A DNA stretch of 40,673 bases from XBB1006 sp051877515 (GCA_051877515.1 JBJEIY010000024.1:1-40673), one strand, 5' to 3'; positions 31,861 to 40,267 are shown, counted from the stretch's first letter. Numbers and translations: made by a program. The notes: a model not told the origin generated them from the letters alone.

Positions 31861-32481
31861 CTATTTTTTGATGAGTTCCGCCCCCATTTTCAGGGCTTTC
31901 TCATTGATCTCTTCTGTACCCTTTGGCACATGTGCCAAAACGGCAGTATAAAGTACATCATAATCCACCAGTCCCAACAGGGCATTGATAGCTGCCACTG
32001 CAACGATGTTAGCGGTAAAAGCTTTTCCCACACCTTTCGTAGCAGTTTCCAGAATAGGTACTTTGGTTACCATATCCGGATCTAAGTATTCCGGAACTTT
32101 CAAGCTGGAATCCACCAGGATCCGGCAATTTTTGTCCACGGATTTGGCATACTTATCCAGCGCTGTCTGGGTCAATGCCATCAGGAAGGTAGGGTTCTCC
32201 ACCTTGGTATAGCCAATGGGTTCTTCATCTATCAAAACTTCCGCTTTGCACATTCCACCACGGGCTTCCGGTCCATAGGACTGGGACTGCGCCGTGTATT
32301 TTCCTGCCTCCAGAGCCGCCTGTGCTAAAATGATGGTAGCCAGGATAATTCCTTGTCCGCCGCTTCCTGCAAGACGGATTTCCATTTTGCCGTTTCGTTT
32401 GACGGCTCTGGTAGAGGTATTTGCTGTTTTCGCGCCGGCTTTGGCCGCCCGTGTTCCGCTATTTGCTGTTTTCGCGCTCAC
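31861..32481 (-). CDS. korC: 2-oxoacid:ferredoxin oxidoreductase, gamma subunit
   Basis: 206 residues. The catalytic-gamma domain begins at about residue 33 (MEIRLAGSGGQGIILATIIL) and carries QSYGPEARGGMCKAEVLIDE, typical of KorC/VorC. The first 32 residues are an unusual basic, low-complexity extension with two copies of AKTAN. The start is GTG 32479-32481, supported by GGGAGG 9 nt upstream; the internal ATG at 32385 has no site. The start overlaps the end of the beta gene by 23 nt. The extension comes from a duplicated 18-nt sequence (32418-32435 and 32460-32477). Confidence 0.88.
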   Translation of the reverse strand: MSAKTANSGTRAAKAGAKTANTSTRAVKRNGKMEIRLAGSGGQGIILATIILAQAALEAGKYTAQSQSYGPEARGGMCKAEVLIDEEPIGYTKVENPTFLMALTQTALDKYAKSVDKNCRILVDSSLKVPEYLDPDMVTKVPILETATKGVGKAFTANIVAVAAINALLGLVDYDVLYTAVLAHVPKGTEEINEKALKMGAELIKK

Positions 32482-33307
32482 GCTCTTCTGCCTCCCTTCC
32501 CAAACGATCTATCAGTTTCTGATATTCCGCTGTAAATTCAGGGTAATTGGTATGCGCCAAAACTCCCAGGATCAGTTTTCCTTTTAATTGTTCGCCGGAC
32601 ATCTTGGAAGCCTGCTCCTGCGGGATGGTATTATCACGCTGATACTTCATCATATCCACAGCGCTGCCCTTTTTGTTCTTTCTTCCATAGTAAGTGGGAC
32701 AGATGCTGGCACAGTCAATGATGGAAAATCCCTTATGTAAAATGCCCTGCTGAATATAAGCAGTGGTCTGCAAAACATGATATGCCGTTCCTCTTGCAGC
32801 AAAAGAAGCTCCCGCGCCATAAGCAAGGCCTGCAATGTCAAAAGCACGGTCTATGTTACCGTAAGGAGCTGTCGTTCCTTTTTCTCCATGGGGAGTTGTA
32901 GGAGAATACTGTCCTCCGGTCATTCCATAAATATTGTTGTTAAACACCACAACCGTAATGCCGATATTCCGTCTTGCCGCATGGATCAGATGATTACCGC
33001 CGATGGCAGAAATATCACCATCACCTGCCAGAACGATCACTTCCAGTTCCGGATTTGCCAGTTTGATACCGGTTGCAAAAGCAATGGCACGCCCATGGGT
33101 GGTGTGAATGGTATTAAAATCCATATAACCCGCAGCCCGGGAAGAACATCCGATACCGGATACGATTACAACTTTATCATGATCAAGGCCCAGATTATCA
33201 ATCGCCTGGGCTACATCCCTCATAATAATTCCATTTCCACAGCCCGGGCACCAGATATGAGGTAAATGCTCCGGCCGCATGTATTTATCAATTAATTCGC
33301 TTGCCAT
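32459..33307 (-). CDS. korB: 2-oxoacid:ferredoxin oxidoreductase, beta subunit (TPP-binding)
   Basis: 282 residues; binds thiamine pyrophosphate and carries out decarboxylation with the alpha subunit. Visible: HIWCPGCGNGI (17-27) with two iron-sulfur ligand cysteines, and the TPP/Mg motif GDGDISAIGGNHL continuing to NNNIYGMTGGQ. Its ATG shares a base with the alpha-subunit stop (TAATG), with GAGGGGGC as ribosome-binding site. KorB and VorB are hard to separate by eye. Confidence 0.92.
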   Translation of the reverse strand: MASELIDKYMRPEHLPHIWCPGCGNGIIMRDVAQAIDNLGLDHDKVVIVSGIGCSSRAAGYMDFNTIHTTHGRAIAFATGIKLANPELEVIVLAGDGDISAIGGNHLIHAARRNIGITVVVFNNNIYGMTGGQYSPTTPHGEKGTTAPYGNIDRAFDIAGLAYGAGASFAARGTAYHVLQTTAYIQQGILHKGFSIIDCASICPTYYGRKNKKGSAVDMMKYQRDNTIPQEQASKMSGEQLKGKLILGVLAHTNYPEFTAEYQKLIDRLGREAEERERENSK

Positions 33308-34440
33308 TATTTCGCCCCCTCAATCTTAGTAAGAATCTCCCGGGGAGTCATGACAGAACCATCGATCCTGCCAATAAAATCCACCGTACAGTTATCTTTC
33401 ACAATGCGCTGAACCTCCAACAGGAGCTGGCCGTCATTGTGTTCTGCAACAATAATACGCTTCACCTTTTTGGAAAGGGCTTCTAACTCCTTATCCGGGA
33501 AGGGCCATACTGTAATCGGACGGAACATACCCGCTTTCATTCCTTTTTCCCGGGCCTGTTTTACGGCTGTGATAGCAGCTCTTGCCGTACCTCCAAAACA
33601 AACTACTACCGTATCCGCATCCTCACAAAAGGTCTGTTCCACCTGAACGATATCGTCTCTGTTCATGGTAATTTTATCCAGAAGACGGCGGAACAGCTTT
33701 CCTGCCTCTTTGTTGGAATTGGTCGGAAATCCCGACTCGTTATGGGCAAGTCCCGTAATATGGTATCTCTGTCCTTTTCCGAAAGGCAGCATTTCCGGGA
33801 CAAATTTGCCCTCTTCAACATGATACGGAAGTCCGTTCTGTTTCGCAAATCTACGCACCGGCCGATTGATGATCTCCAGATCCTTTTTATCCGGAATCTC
33901 AATTCCTTCCCGCAGATGACCCACAATTTCATCCATGAGAAAAATAACCGGGGTACGGTATTTTTCAGACAGATTAAAGCACCGGATAACCAGATCATAG
34001 GTCTCCCTTACACTGGATGGAGAGATCACGATCATGGGATGATCTCCGTGCGTTCCCCACCGTGCCTGCATGACATCCCCCTGTGAGGGGCTGGTGGGCA
34101 GTCCCGTGGATGGTCCGGAACGCTGTACATCCACGATCACGCATGGAATCTCGGCGATACAGGCATATCCGATATTCTCCTGCTTCAGGGAAAATCCCGG
34201 TCCGCTGCTGGCCGTCATGGCTTTCACACCAGCTACCGATGCACCGATCACGGCTGCCATACCGGAAATCTCATCCTCCATCTGAATAAATTTTCCACCA
34301 ACCTGCGGAAGTCGTACTGCGGAATTCTCCGCAATCTCAGTAGAAGGGGTAATGGGGTATCCTGCATAAAATCTCATTCCTGCAGCGATTGCACCTTCTA
34401 CGCAAGCTTCATTTCCTTGCATTAATACGGTTTTACCCAT
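33307..34440 (-). CDS. korA: 2-oxoacid:ferredoxin oxidoreductase, alpha subunit
   Basis: 377 residues. The pyrimidine-binding domain has GYPITPSTEIAE and MEDEISGMAAVIGASVAG; the C-terminal domain II has VVCFGGTARAAITAVKQARE. With beta, gamma and delta it should oxidise 2-oxoglutarate, or a branched 2-oxoacid, to the acyl-CoA and reduce ferredoxin. GAGGAGG precedes the ATG, and the start overlaps the ferredoxin-subunit gene by 19 nt. Confidence 0.92.
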   Translation of the reverse strand: MGKTVLMQGNEACVEGAIAAGMRFYAGYPITPSTEIAENSAVRLPQVGGKFIQMEDEISGMAAVIGASVAGVKAMTASSGPGFSLKQENIGYACIAEIPCVIVDVQRSGPSTGLPTSPSQGDVMQARWGTHGDHPMIVISPSSVRETYDLVIRCFNLSEKYRTPVIFLMDEIVGHLREGIEIPDKKDLEIINRPVRRFAKQNGLPYHVEEGKFVPEMLPFGKGQRYHITGLAHNESGFPTNSNKEAGKLFRRLLDKITMNRDDIVQVEQTFCEDADTVVVCFGGTARAAITAVKQAREKGMKAGMFRPITVWPFPDKELEALSKKVKRIIVAEHNDGQLLLEVQRIVKDNCTVDFIGRIDGSVMTPREILTKIEGAK

Positions 34441-34646
34441 TGGTTTACCTCCTCGAACTTCTCTTCAATGTAAATCGCATAATCCGGACAGCGCTGTTCA
34501 CACTGGCCACAGTACACACAGTCCTGTACCTGCTCAATGGTAATCTTTCCATTTACCAGCTTAAGAACCTGTTTCGGACAAAAAGCCTCACAGATTCCAC
34601 AGCCCTTGCACCAGGCAGAATTGAGTACCAGTTTCTTTTGTGCCAT
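34422..34646 (-). CDS. korD: 2-oxoacid:ferredoxin oxidoreductase, delta (ferredoxin-like) subunit
   Basis: 74 residues with two [4Fe-4S] motifs: C13, C16, C19, C23 (CKGCGICEAFCP) and C43, C46, C49, C53 (CVYCGQCEQRCP). It passes electrons from the TPP site to soluble ferredoxin. First gene of the operon, with GGAGGAAGG just upstream of the ATG. A possible TATGAT -10 lies on the minus strand at 34716-34721. Confidence 0.92.
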   Translation of the reverse strand: MAQKKLVLNSAWCKGCGICEAFCPKQVLKLVNGKITIEQVQDCVYCGQCEQRCPDYAIYIEEKFEEVNQWVKPY

Positions 34647-34765
34647 AGTTTTACCCTTCCTCCGATTCCGTAACCGGAATTTTGTATTTTATAACGACCC
34701 TATGAATCTTGTTTCATCATAGCACCACAGAAAACTTTATAAAAACACTTTTTTCGTAGGTTTTG

Positions 34766-34785
34766 CCACAACCAAACAGTTGTGG
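34766..34785. promoter_or_regulatory. Palindromic candidate operator between korD and the LysR gene
   Basis: CCACAAC, six bases, GTTGTGG: a perfect 7-6-7 palindrome just upstream of the LysR -35 box and about 120 nt before korD. Position and symmetry fit a LysR-type binding site (T-N11-A spacing is met within it). Confidence 0.65.
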
Positions 34786-34789
34786 AAGA

Positions 34790-34818
34790 TTGACTTTTAG
34801 TAAACACAGGGGTATGCT
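34790..34818 (+). promoter_or_regulatory. Promoter of the LysR-type regulator gene
   Basis: TTGACT (34790-34795), a 17-nt spacer, TATGCT (34813-34818). The palindrome at 34766-34785 ends 4 nt before the -35 box, so the regulator may control itself. Confidence 0.75.
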
Positions 34819-34922
34819 TATATTAGATGATTCTGCAAGCAGACTCACTTGTCATGAAAAAAGAACCTTTACCGGATCTGCCGACAAAAGTTCTCAATCC
34901 CCACGAAAGATGAGGTTTCCCT

Positions 34923-35861
34923 ATGAATTTTTCCAATCTGCATTACTTTTTGGTGGTTACCCAGGAAATGAACATCACCCGGGCTGCCCACCGGCTTCAT
35001 ATTTCCCAGCAGGCACTGAGCAATCACATCAGCAAGCTGGAGCAGGAGCTGGGCACGCCCCTTTTTGAGCGAATCCCCAACCTGACCCTGACTTATGCCG
35101 GCAAACGGCTGATGGAAACCGGCAAACAGATCCTAGACCTGAACAACCAGTATCTAGCGGAAGTCAATGATATCAACGGCAACATCAAGGGAGAGCTTAC
35201 CATCGGAATCACTTACACCAGAGGCCAGGCGCTGCTGCCCATGCTGCTTCCCCAGTTTCACCGGACCCATCCCTTTATACATGTGAGAATTGAAGAGGCC
35301 AACGCCAAAGAACTGGAAGAAAGCCTGCAGCATGGTTTTGTGGACCTGGTTTTAGGCTTTACCCCGTTTTTCACCGTAAATGCCAATGTGACAACAATCT
35401 CCCCGGACCGACTTTTTCTGGTGGTTCCGGTAGAAATCATGGAAAAAATGTATGGAGAAGACTGCGACAAAATGCGACAGCTTTTCCGTCAGTATGTAGA
35501 TATCGCTGCCTTTCAGGATCAACCCTTTATCCTGTTGAAAAAAGGAGACCGCATCCGTACCATTCTGGATGCCTTCTTTAAAAAACAACGGATGAATCCC
35601 AACATCCTGCTGGAAACTACCAACATTCAAACCGCATTTGCATTGGCCCAGCAGGGCATGGGAATTGCCGTATATCCGGAAATGTTTCTGAAAGCTGCCA
35701 CCACCCTGTCAGCCAATATGACAGATCCTGACAAAATCGACCTGTACCCCCTGCAAAGCCCTTCCACCACGGAAACCCTGGCCATTGCGTATAACAAAGA
35801 CCGTTACCTGACTGCAGCAGCCAAGGATTTCATTGAGCTGACCAAACAGGTACTTGGTTGA
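34923..35861 (+). CDS. LysR-family transcriptional regulator
   Basis: 312 residues. The N-terminal winged helix (1-60) has the family pattern MNFSNLHYFLVVTQEMNITR and HISQQALSNHISKLEQELGT; the rest is a periplasmic-binding-like effector domain (about 90-305). GATGAGGT lies before the ATG. It is divergent from the oxidoreductase/CoA-transferase operon with a palindrome between, so it most likely regulates that operon in response to a related metabolite. Its stop codon abuts the convergent metallophosphoesterase stop. Confidence 0.92.
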   Translation: MNFSNLHYFLVVTQEMNITRAAHRLHISQQALSNHISKLEQELGTPLFERIPNLTLTYAGKRLMETGKQILDLNNQYLAEVNDINGNIKGELTIGITYTRGQALLPMLLPQFHRTHPFIHVRIEEANAKELEESLQHGFVDLVLGFTPFFTVNANVTTISPDRLFLVVPVEIMEKMYGEDCDKMRQLFRQYVDIAAFQDQPFILLKKGDRIRTILDAFFKKQRMNPNILLETTNIQTAFALAQQGMGIAVYPEMFLKAATTLSANMTDPDKIDLYPLQSPSTTETLAIAYNKDRYLTAAAKDFIELTKQVLG

Positions 35862-36683
35862 TCACACCACCACCCGTTCCACATACATCCCGCCGTCTTC
35901 CCGAACTGCCACCCGCCATTTTACCAGGACAGCACGGTAACCATTTAGCTCAATCCCCATGATGCCATAAGGATGCACGCAGCTTCCGGTATTTAAATAC
36001 TGTCCTTTTAAGTCCTTTAGCAAAGTTCCTTCCGTTTCCGGTTTCTGCTCCGTTCCACCGGGAAGCTTTGCCCGGTGGGTATGACCGGAGATCAGAGTGA
36101 TCTGATTCTCCTTTGCCCAGTTTTCCAATCGTCGTTCCACCCGGCCGCTTTTACGATAATTCTTGGAAGCCTGGGTGGGATCGTTCATTCCAAGCCGTTC
36201 CAAAGGCTTCCATATGTAGCGGACCAGAAAAGCACTAACCGGCCAGAGTGTACTATTAAAAAAATCTCCCTGATGCCCATGTACCAGTCCGATTACAGTC
36301 TCATGATCCGGAGACTTCAAAAGGATCGCTTCCGGCACAACAGCGCGGAATGCAATATCATGATTCCCGTAGATACTGTGTGCCCGATCCTGTCGTAAAA
36401 AACACTTCCACCACATGGCACAGTCTTCATGACATTGCCGTATCTGGGAAAGATGACGGTTTTCCCATAATTCATCCCCATCCCCCAATTCAATATAGTG
36501 ATATCCTCTGTTGTAATAATAACGCATGGCAGCCAGAAACAAATGCCGGTTCTTCATAAAAGTATCATACGTCGTTCCGGTTCCGCGATGGCAGTCACTC
36601 ATAAGAATGTAGCGGGTCGATTCATTAACAGGTAAAACCGGCGCATCCGCAAACGCACGGTTTAAGCGCCTCCTATAACCCAT
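35862..36683 (-). CDS. Calcineurin-like metallophosphoesterase
   Basis: 273 residues from ATG 36681-36683, chosen because GGGAGG lies 8 nt upstream. The dinuclear metal motifs are complete: D30 and H32 (SDCHRG), GDGDE (68-72), GNHD (106-109), HGHQGD (about 158) and SGHTH (near 220). Substrate unknown; related enzymes hydrolyse phosphomonoesters, nucleotides or UDP-diacylglucosamine. Overlaps the upstream DUF4474 gene by 11 nt, so the two are translationally coupled. Confidence 0.87.
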   Translation of the reverse strand: MGYRRRLNRAFADAPVLPVNESTRYILMSDCHRGTGTTYDTFMKNRHLFLAAMRYYYNRGYHYIELGDGDELWENRHLSQIRQCHEDCAMWWKCFLRQDRAHSIYGNHDIAFRAVVPEAILLKSPDHETVIGLVHGHQGDFFNSTLWPVSAFLVRYIWKPLERLGMNDPTQASKNYRKSGRVERRLENWAKENQITLISGHTHRAKLPGGTEQKPETEGTLLKDLKGQYLNTGSCVHPYGIMGIELNGYRAVLVKWRVAVREDGGMYVERVVV

Positions 36684-37662
36684 AATGCATTCCTCCCGGA
36701 GCTCCCCAATGCCCTTTCGGGAAATTATTTCTCTTTTCTGCCTTCCGATAGCGACGCCTGCCACTGCGCTTTATGACATGTTTCGCCATAAAAGGAAGCT
36801 GCTTATACAGAAACAGGATCCGGTCTCCCTGCGCCGAAAAAGGACGGGTATACCAGAGATATAAAAAATTCAGCAGGCCGTTATAGGCGTGAGCAACCTT
36901 CTTCTGCCATCCGCGTATCCCGTCAAATGGAAGGGTATTTTCCTGATTATGGTAAAGCAGCAGGGTATTAGATGAGGTGGAACGCACACTTTTTGCGGGA
37001 AATCCCGTGTTATGCAGCCCCTGTAAAAAAGCATGCTTCATCTCTGCCTCCGGAAAACGCAACCGGTAAATCGCGTGCAGGCTTTCCGGAGGCTCATGCC
37101 TGCCTACCGCAAAACAGGCCAGCCACCAATGCTGCATCCGGAAAGAAAGCAGCGCTTCGTTAGATTTCAAAAGCAGCATCCTCATATCCATCATTTCTTC
37201 GTCCGTGGCAGCGCCAAACTGCGCTTTTGCATACTGCCCGGGCAACAAAATCGTGTCCGCATGATACAGACCCACTTCGCAACCGGTGGTAATTCCATAC
37301 TCTCCCTTCCAGAATTCCATCAGCCAGGTTTTTCCGTCATAGTCAAAATATACCGGCAGACAGTGAATAATCATACCGGTACTAAGCGCTGCTTCGTCAT
37401 AGGCTCTCCGATATCCGAATTTTCTTTGCCAGGCATCAACCCTGGTGTAAAAAAGATCTCTTTCTTCGTTGTATCCATACCCAAAAGGTTCTGCCAGGGA
37501 ATTTATCTTCGAGGTTTTTTCCATGGAAGTCATTGCGCGTACCGCCATGATATTCCTGTAACGCTTCGTCAATCTGTAAACAAGCAGGATCACCAGACAG
37601 ACCGATAAAACAGGCAGTCCATAGTGTTCCAGCCACTCAAAACAACGTAAAACACATTCCAT
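36673..37662 (-). CDS. Membrane-anchored DUF4474 protein
   Basis: 329 residues. One N-terminal membrane segment (about 13-30) is followed by a DUF4474 domain with GYGYNEERDLFYTRVDAWQR and IIHCLPVYFDYDGKTW plus EFWKGEYGITTGCEVGLY (about 60-128). The C-terminal half continues with MQHWWLACF and a basic end. DUF4474 has no known function and is mostly found in Clostridia. GGAGGGAG precedes the ATG. It overlaps the metallophosphoesterase gene, suggesting a joint, possibly envelope-related, role. Confidence 0.78.
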   Translation of the reverse strand: MECVLRCFEWLEHYGLPVLSVCLVILLVYRLTKRYRNIMAVRAMTSMEKTSKINSLAEPFGYGYNEERDLFYTRVDAWQRKFGYRRAYDEAALSTGMIIHCLPVYFDYDGKTWLMEFWKGEYGITTGCEVGLYHADTILLPGQYAKAQFGAATDEEMMDMRMLLLKSNEALLSFRMQHWWLACFAVGRHEPPESLHAIYRLRFPEAEMKHAFLQGLHNTGFPAKSVRSTSSNTLLLYHNQENTLPFDGIRGWQKKVAHAYNGLLNFLYLWYTRPFSAQGDRILFLYKQLPFMAKHVIKRSGRRRYRKAEKRNNFPKGHWGAPGGMHYGL

Positions 37663-37685
37663 ACTCCCTCCGCAAAAACTGTACT

Positions 37686-37691
37686 ATTATA
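37686..37691 (-). promoter_or_regulatory. Probable -10 box of the DUF4474/phosphoesterase unit
   Basis: On the minus strand TATAAT, 24 nt before the DUF4474 ATG, inside the palindrome ACTGTA-N6-TACAGT (37678-37683 and 37690-37695). The matching -35 would fall within the IS110 transposase end, but no good hexamer is seen. Confidence 0.45.
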
Positions 37692-37699
37692 CAGTATTC

Positions 37700-38953
37700 T
37701 CATGCAGAAATTTGGGAACTGTCTTCCTCCATAAGAAACTCTTCTTCCATCACGACGGTTTGCTTTGAAGCATTTTTCACAGGAATACTCTCGTATTTCT
37801 CACCACTCATCACAAGATGATACATCACACGCACCAGTTTTTTGGCAGCATGAGAGATGGCTACGTTATAGTGCTTTCCCTGGGACAGCTTTTTGCCAAG
37901 GTAGGCAGCAAAAGTTGCATCCCAGTTACAGACATATTTGGTGGCATTAAACAGGGCATAGCGAAGATATCTGGAACCGCGCTTCTCCATATGGGAATAG
38001 GGGGAATCAATTTTACCGGACTGATAGGTAGATGGGGACAAGCCTGCATAGGCAAGAATCTTATCTGCAGAAGGAAATCTTTGGAAATCACCGATCTCTG
38101 CGATGATCATGGCTCCCATGCCGTAATTAATACCCGGAATGGTCAGGATAGGCGAATCAATCTCATCCATGATCTGGCGGATCACCTTCTCAATCTCGCC
38201 GATTCCTGCATTCATTTCCTGTATTAACTGGAGTGTATGCTTTAACTCCAATGCTTTTGCAGGCATACAGGTTCCAATGGAATTGCGAGCCGCCTCCCGT
38301 ATGGTCACAGCCATATCCCGTCCATAATGTCCTCTGGAAGCCTCATTCAGAAGCCGGGTAAGCTTCGTCAGATGGGTTCCTGCAATATCCTGCGCTGTGG
38401 GATATTTTATCAAAAGTGCATACATGGAGGCCATATGAATGTTGGGCACCAGTTTTTCCAGCTCGGGAAACAGAATCGTGACCAATCTGGACACGGAGGT
38501 TTTCAGCTTCGCCCTCTCCCGCACCAGATCAAACCGGTATCTGGTAAGAGATTTCAATTCATCCGTCCGGATCAGGGTATCGGAATAAGACTTCAGATCC
38601 ACATCCGACATCAGCATACTGGCAATGGTATGGGCATCAATCCGGTCGGTTTTGGTCCGCCGAAGGCTCAGGCTCTTGCGGTAAAAACTGGTGTGCAGCG
38701 GATTAATCACAAACGTCTTCAAACGCTTTGCTACCAGATATCCCAACAGGTTATAACTGTAATGACCGGTGGCCTCCAGCCCCACCTTGACATCCGACGG
38801 ATCTACCGCCACCGACATGATTTTTTCGTACAGATCATCAAACCCCCGCCGATTATTGGCAATGGTAAATGCACTATACAATACCTCTCCGTCATCATTG
38901 GTGATATAGCAGTCATGCTTATCTTTCGCTATATCAATTCCTACATAAATCAT
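37700..38953 (-). CDS. IS110-family transposase (DEDD recombinase)
   Basis: 417 residues and apparently intact. The N-terminal RuvC-like DEDD domain has D7 (VGIDIAKD), E60 (GLEATGHY), D103 and D106 (KTDRIDAHT); the C-terminal Tnp domain has PGINYGMGAMIIAEIGD and the catalytic serine S312 in STYQSGK. IS110 elements lack terminal inverted repeats and use a structured bridge RNA encoded in a noncoding end to choose targets. The 222 nt upstream of this gene is the likely place for it. Confidence 0.92.
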   Translation of the reverse strand: MIYVGIDIAKDKHDCYITNDDGEVLYSAFTIANNRRGFDDLYEKIMSVAVDPSDVKVGLEATGHYSYNLLGYLVAKRLKTFVINPLHTSFYRKSLSLRRTKTDRIDAHTIASMLMSDVDLKSYSDTLIRTDELKSLTRYRFDLVRERAKLKTSVSRLVTILFPELEKLVPNIHMASMYALLIKYPTAQDIAGTHLTKLTRLLNEASRGHYGRDMAVTIREAARNSIGTCMPAKALELKHTLQLIQEMNAGIGEIEKVIRQIMDEIDSPILTIPGINYGMGAMIIAEIGDFQRFPSADKILAYAGLSPSTYQSGKIDSPYSHMEKRGSRYLRYALFNATKYVCNWDATFAAYLGKKLSQGKHYNVAISHAAKKLVRVMYHLVMSGEKYESIPVKNASKQTVVMEEEFLMEEDSSQISA

Positions 38954-39150
38954 TTTTCTTCCTCGCTTTCTTTTCTCTCGATGTTGCTTTACTTACTGTG
39001 TTTTTTCTGACTGTAGCTTTTTTCATAACGCAGAAAATTATGCACACAAAAAAAGATATTGCGTTCAGAACCTTCATTCAACCATCAACGTGGTAGGAGG
39101 AATACACTAATACGCAATATCTTGTATCAAGTATTTTAGCTTTAAATTGG
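37700..39150 (-). mobile_element. IS110-family insertion sequence (boundaries approximate)
   Basis: Consists of the transposase gene plus a noncoding left end. IS110 elements have no clear terminal repeats, so the exact ends cannot be read by eye; the right end is probably within 37663-37700 and the left end within about 39124-39170. Confidence 0.55.
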
Positions 39151-39175
39151 AAAAAAAACAAGAAGAAATTTTATT
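38954..39175 (-). ncRNA. Candidate bridge-RNA region, or terminator of the Rpn gene
   Basis: A gene-free stretch upstream of the IS110 transposase. AAGATATTGCGT (39053-39064) and its perfect complement (39112-39123) form a 12-bp stem with a 47-nt loop containing CCA/TGG and other short pairings. On the minus strand the stem is followed by TTTTTTTG. That fits part of a bridge RNA, or an intrinsic terminator for the Rpn gene that ends at 39176. The two cannot be separated by eye. Confidence 0.4.
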
Positions 39176-40165
39176 TTATACGGGATATGATAAACCGGAA
39201 AGGCGATTTTTTGCCTCCTGGAGCTGCTCCTTCGTGACTCCCAGTGAAAGAATGGTTTCTACCGGAAAACCTTTTTCGATCATTCTTGCGATCATCTCCA
39301 TTCTTTCTTCTGTTCTGCCTTCTGTTCTACCTTCTGCTCTGCCTTCTGCTCTGCCTTCATTGATATAATACTCCAAAACTTCACACATTGTATGAACCTC
39401 CTTTGTGTCATAATTTCTAATGATTTCCTCATAAAGACTATCTCCCGTCATAGCGGAAAACAGTTTTATAATTTCATCTACATGTTTTATTTCCTGTCGG
39501 TTGTTGCGCATCCATTCGTGGTTTTTCTTCCTCTTTTCCACAAAAAATCGTGCGACCAACTTGAAATCACTTTGAAAACAATCAATTTCCTCATCCGTCA
39601 GCCAGGCGACATTTACCACATGGATAGTGTAGTCATTCACATAATGGTCAAGACCCTCTGGTATCTCAATCACATCTTTCAGGCACTGTGGCTTTCTCCA
39701 TTTATGCTCTGTCCCGAAATACAAAACCAATGTGATCACAGGTACAAACTTCTGCTCGGTTCTCTTCACCGGAAATTCCTTTTTCCCGGCTTCCACTATG
39801 CCCGGCTCCGCCACATCGCCGGCTGTTTTCTGCTCCGTCTTTTCATCCTCACTCTTAAGTATCTGCTTCCGGTATCCTGCCCCGTCATACCCCATGATCC
39901 TTAAAGGCATAGTCTGGTCCACTGTCGTCTGGTTTTCCAGACCATACAGCGCAATGTCCACCTTGGAGTCAGTCCAGTACTTCGCAACATCTCTCTCCTG
40001 CTCACGCACCTTACCGCCCGCCTTATACTGGGAGCGTACTGATGATTCTCTCAGAGAATCCGGTCTCACCCGCTGCTCTCCCTGAAAAATCACTCCATTT
40101 ACGATGTCTGCAAACACGTCTTCATAATCTTCCAGCAGTTTTTCTGTTGCATCTTTTTCGCCCAT
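39176..40165 (-). CDS. Rpn-family recombination-promoting nuclease / transposase-like protein
   Basis: 329 residues from ATG 40163-40165. PD-(D/E)XK-type core: KYWTDSKVDIALYGLENQTT (about 79-98) and ITLVLYFGTEHKWRKPQCL (about 160-178), as in Rpn/YhgA-like proteins, which in E. coli are DNA nucleases promoting recombination. The C-terminus has a slippage-prone EGRAEGRAEGRTEGRTEE repeat (four 12-bp units, 39308-39355). Such genes occur in many copies in Lachnospiraceae. Its promoter (40239-40267) is well formed. Confidence 0.85.
   Translation of the reverse strand: MGEKDATEKLLEDYEDVFADIVNGVIFQGEQRVRPDSLRESSVRSQYKAGGKVREQERDVAKYWTDSKVDIALYGLENQTTVDQTMPLRIMGYDGAGYRKQILKSEDEKTEQKTAGDVAEPGIVEAGKKEFPVKRTEQKFVPVITLVLYFGTEHKWRKPQCLKDVIEIPEGLDHYVNDYTIHVVNVAWLTDEEIDCFQSDFKLVARFFVEKRKKNHEWMRNNRQEIKHVDEIIKLFSAMTGDSLYEEIIRNYDTKEVHTMCEVLEYYINEGRAEGRAEGRTEGRTEERMEMIARMIEKGFPVETILSLGVTKEQLQEAKNRLSGLSYPV
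39308..39355. repeat. Four 12-bp tandem repeats inside the Rpn gene
   Basis: Units read TTCTGYTCTRCC on the plus strand and encode EGRA/EGRT. Being multiples of three, copy changes would not shift the frame. Confidence 0.9.
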
Positions 40166-40238
40166 TCGTGGCCCTCGCTTTCTTTTGTAATGGTTAAAAT
40201 CCAGCCAAAGCCACGTTCCATACATTCTATTAATCTTA

Positions 40239-40267
40239 ATTATACGCATGATTTCGGGGATTTGCAA
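40239..40267 (-). promoter_or_regulatory. Promoter of the Rpn-family gene
   Basis: On the minus strand TTGCAA (40262-40267), a 17-nt spacer, and TATAAT (40239-40244), about 70 nt before the chosen ATG. Confidence 0.8.

Noticed and set aside
38932..38942. Further TCGCTAT copy of the intergenic repeat family
   Set aside because: It falls in conserved coding sequence at the start of the IS110 transposase and is explained by the protein.
38327..39010. 227-codon frame antisense to the IS110 transposase
   Set aside because: Lies opposite an intact transposase and has no domain signature.
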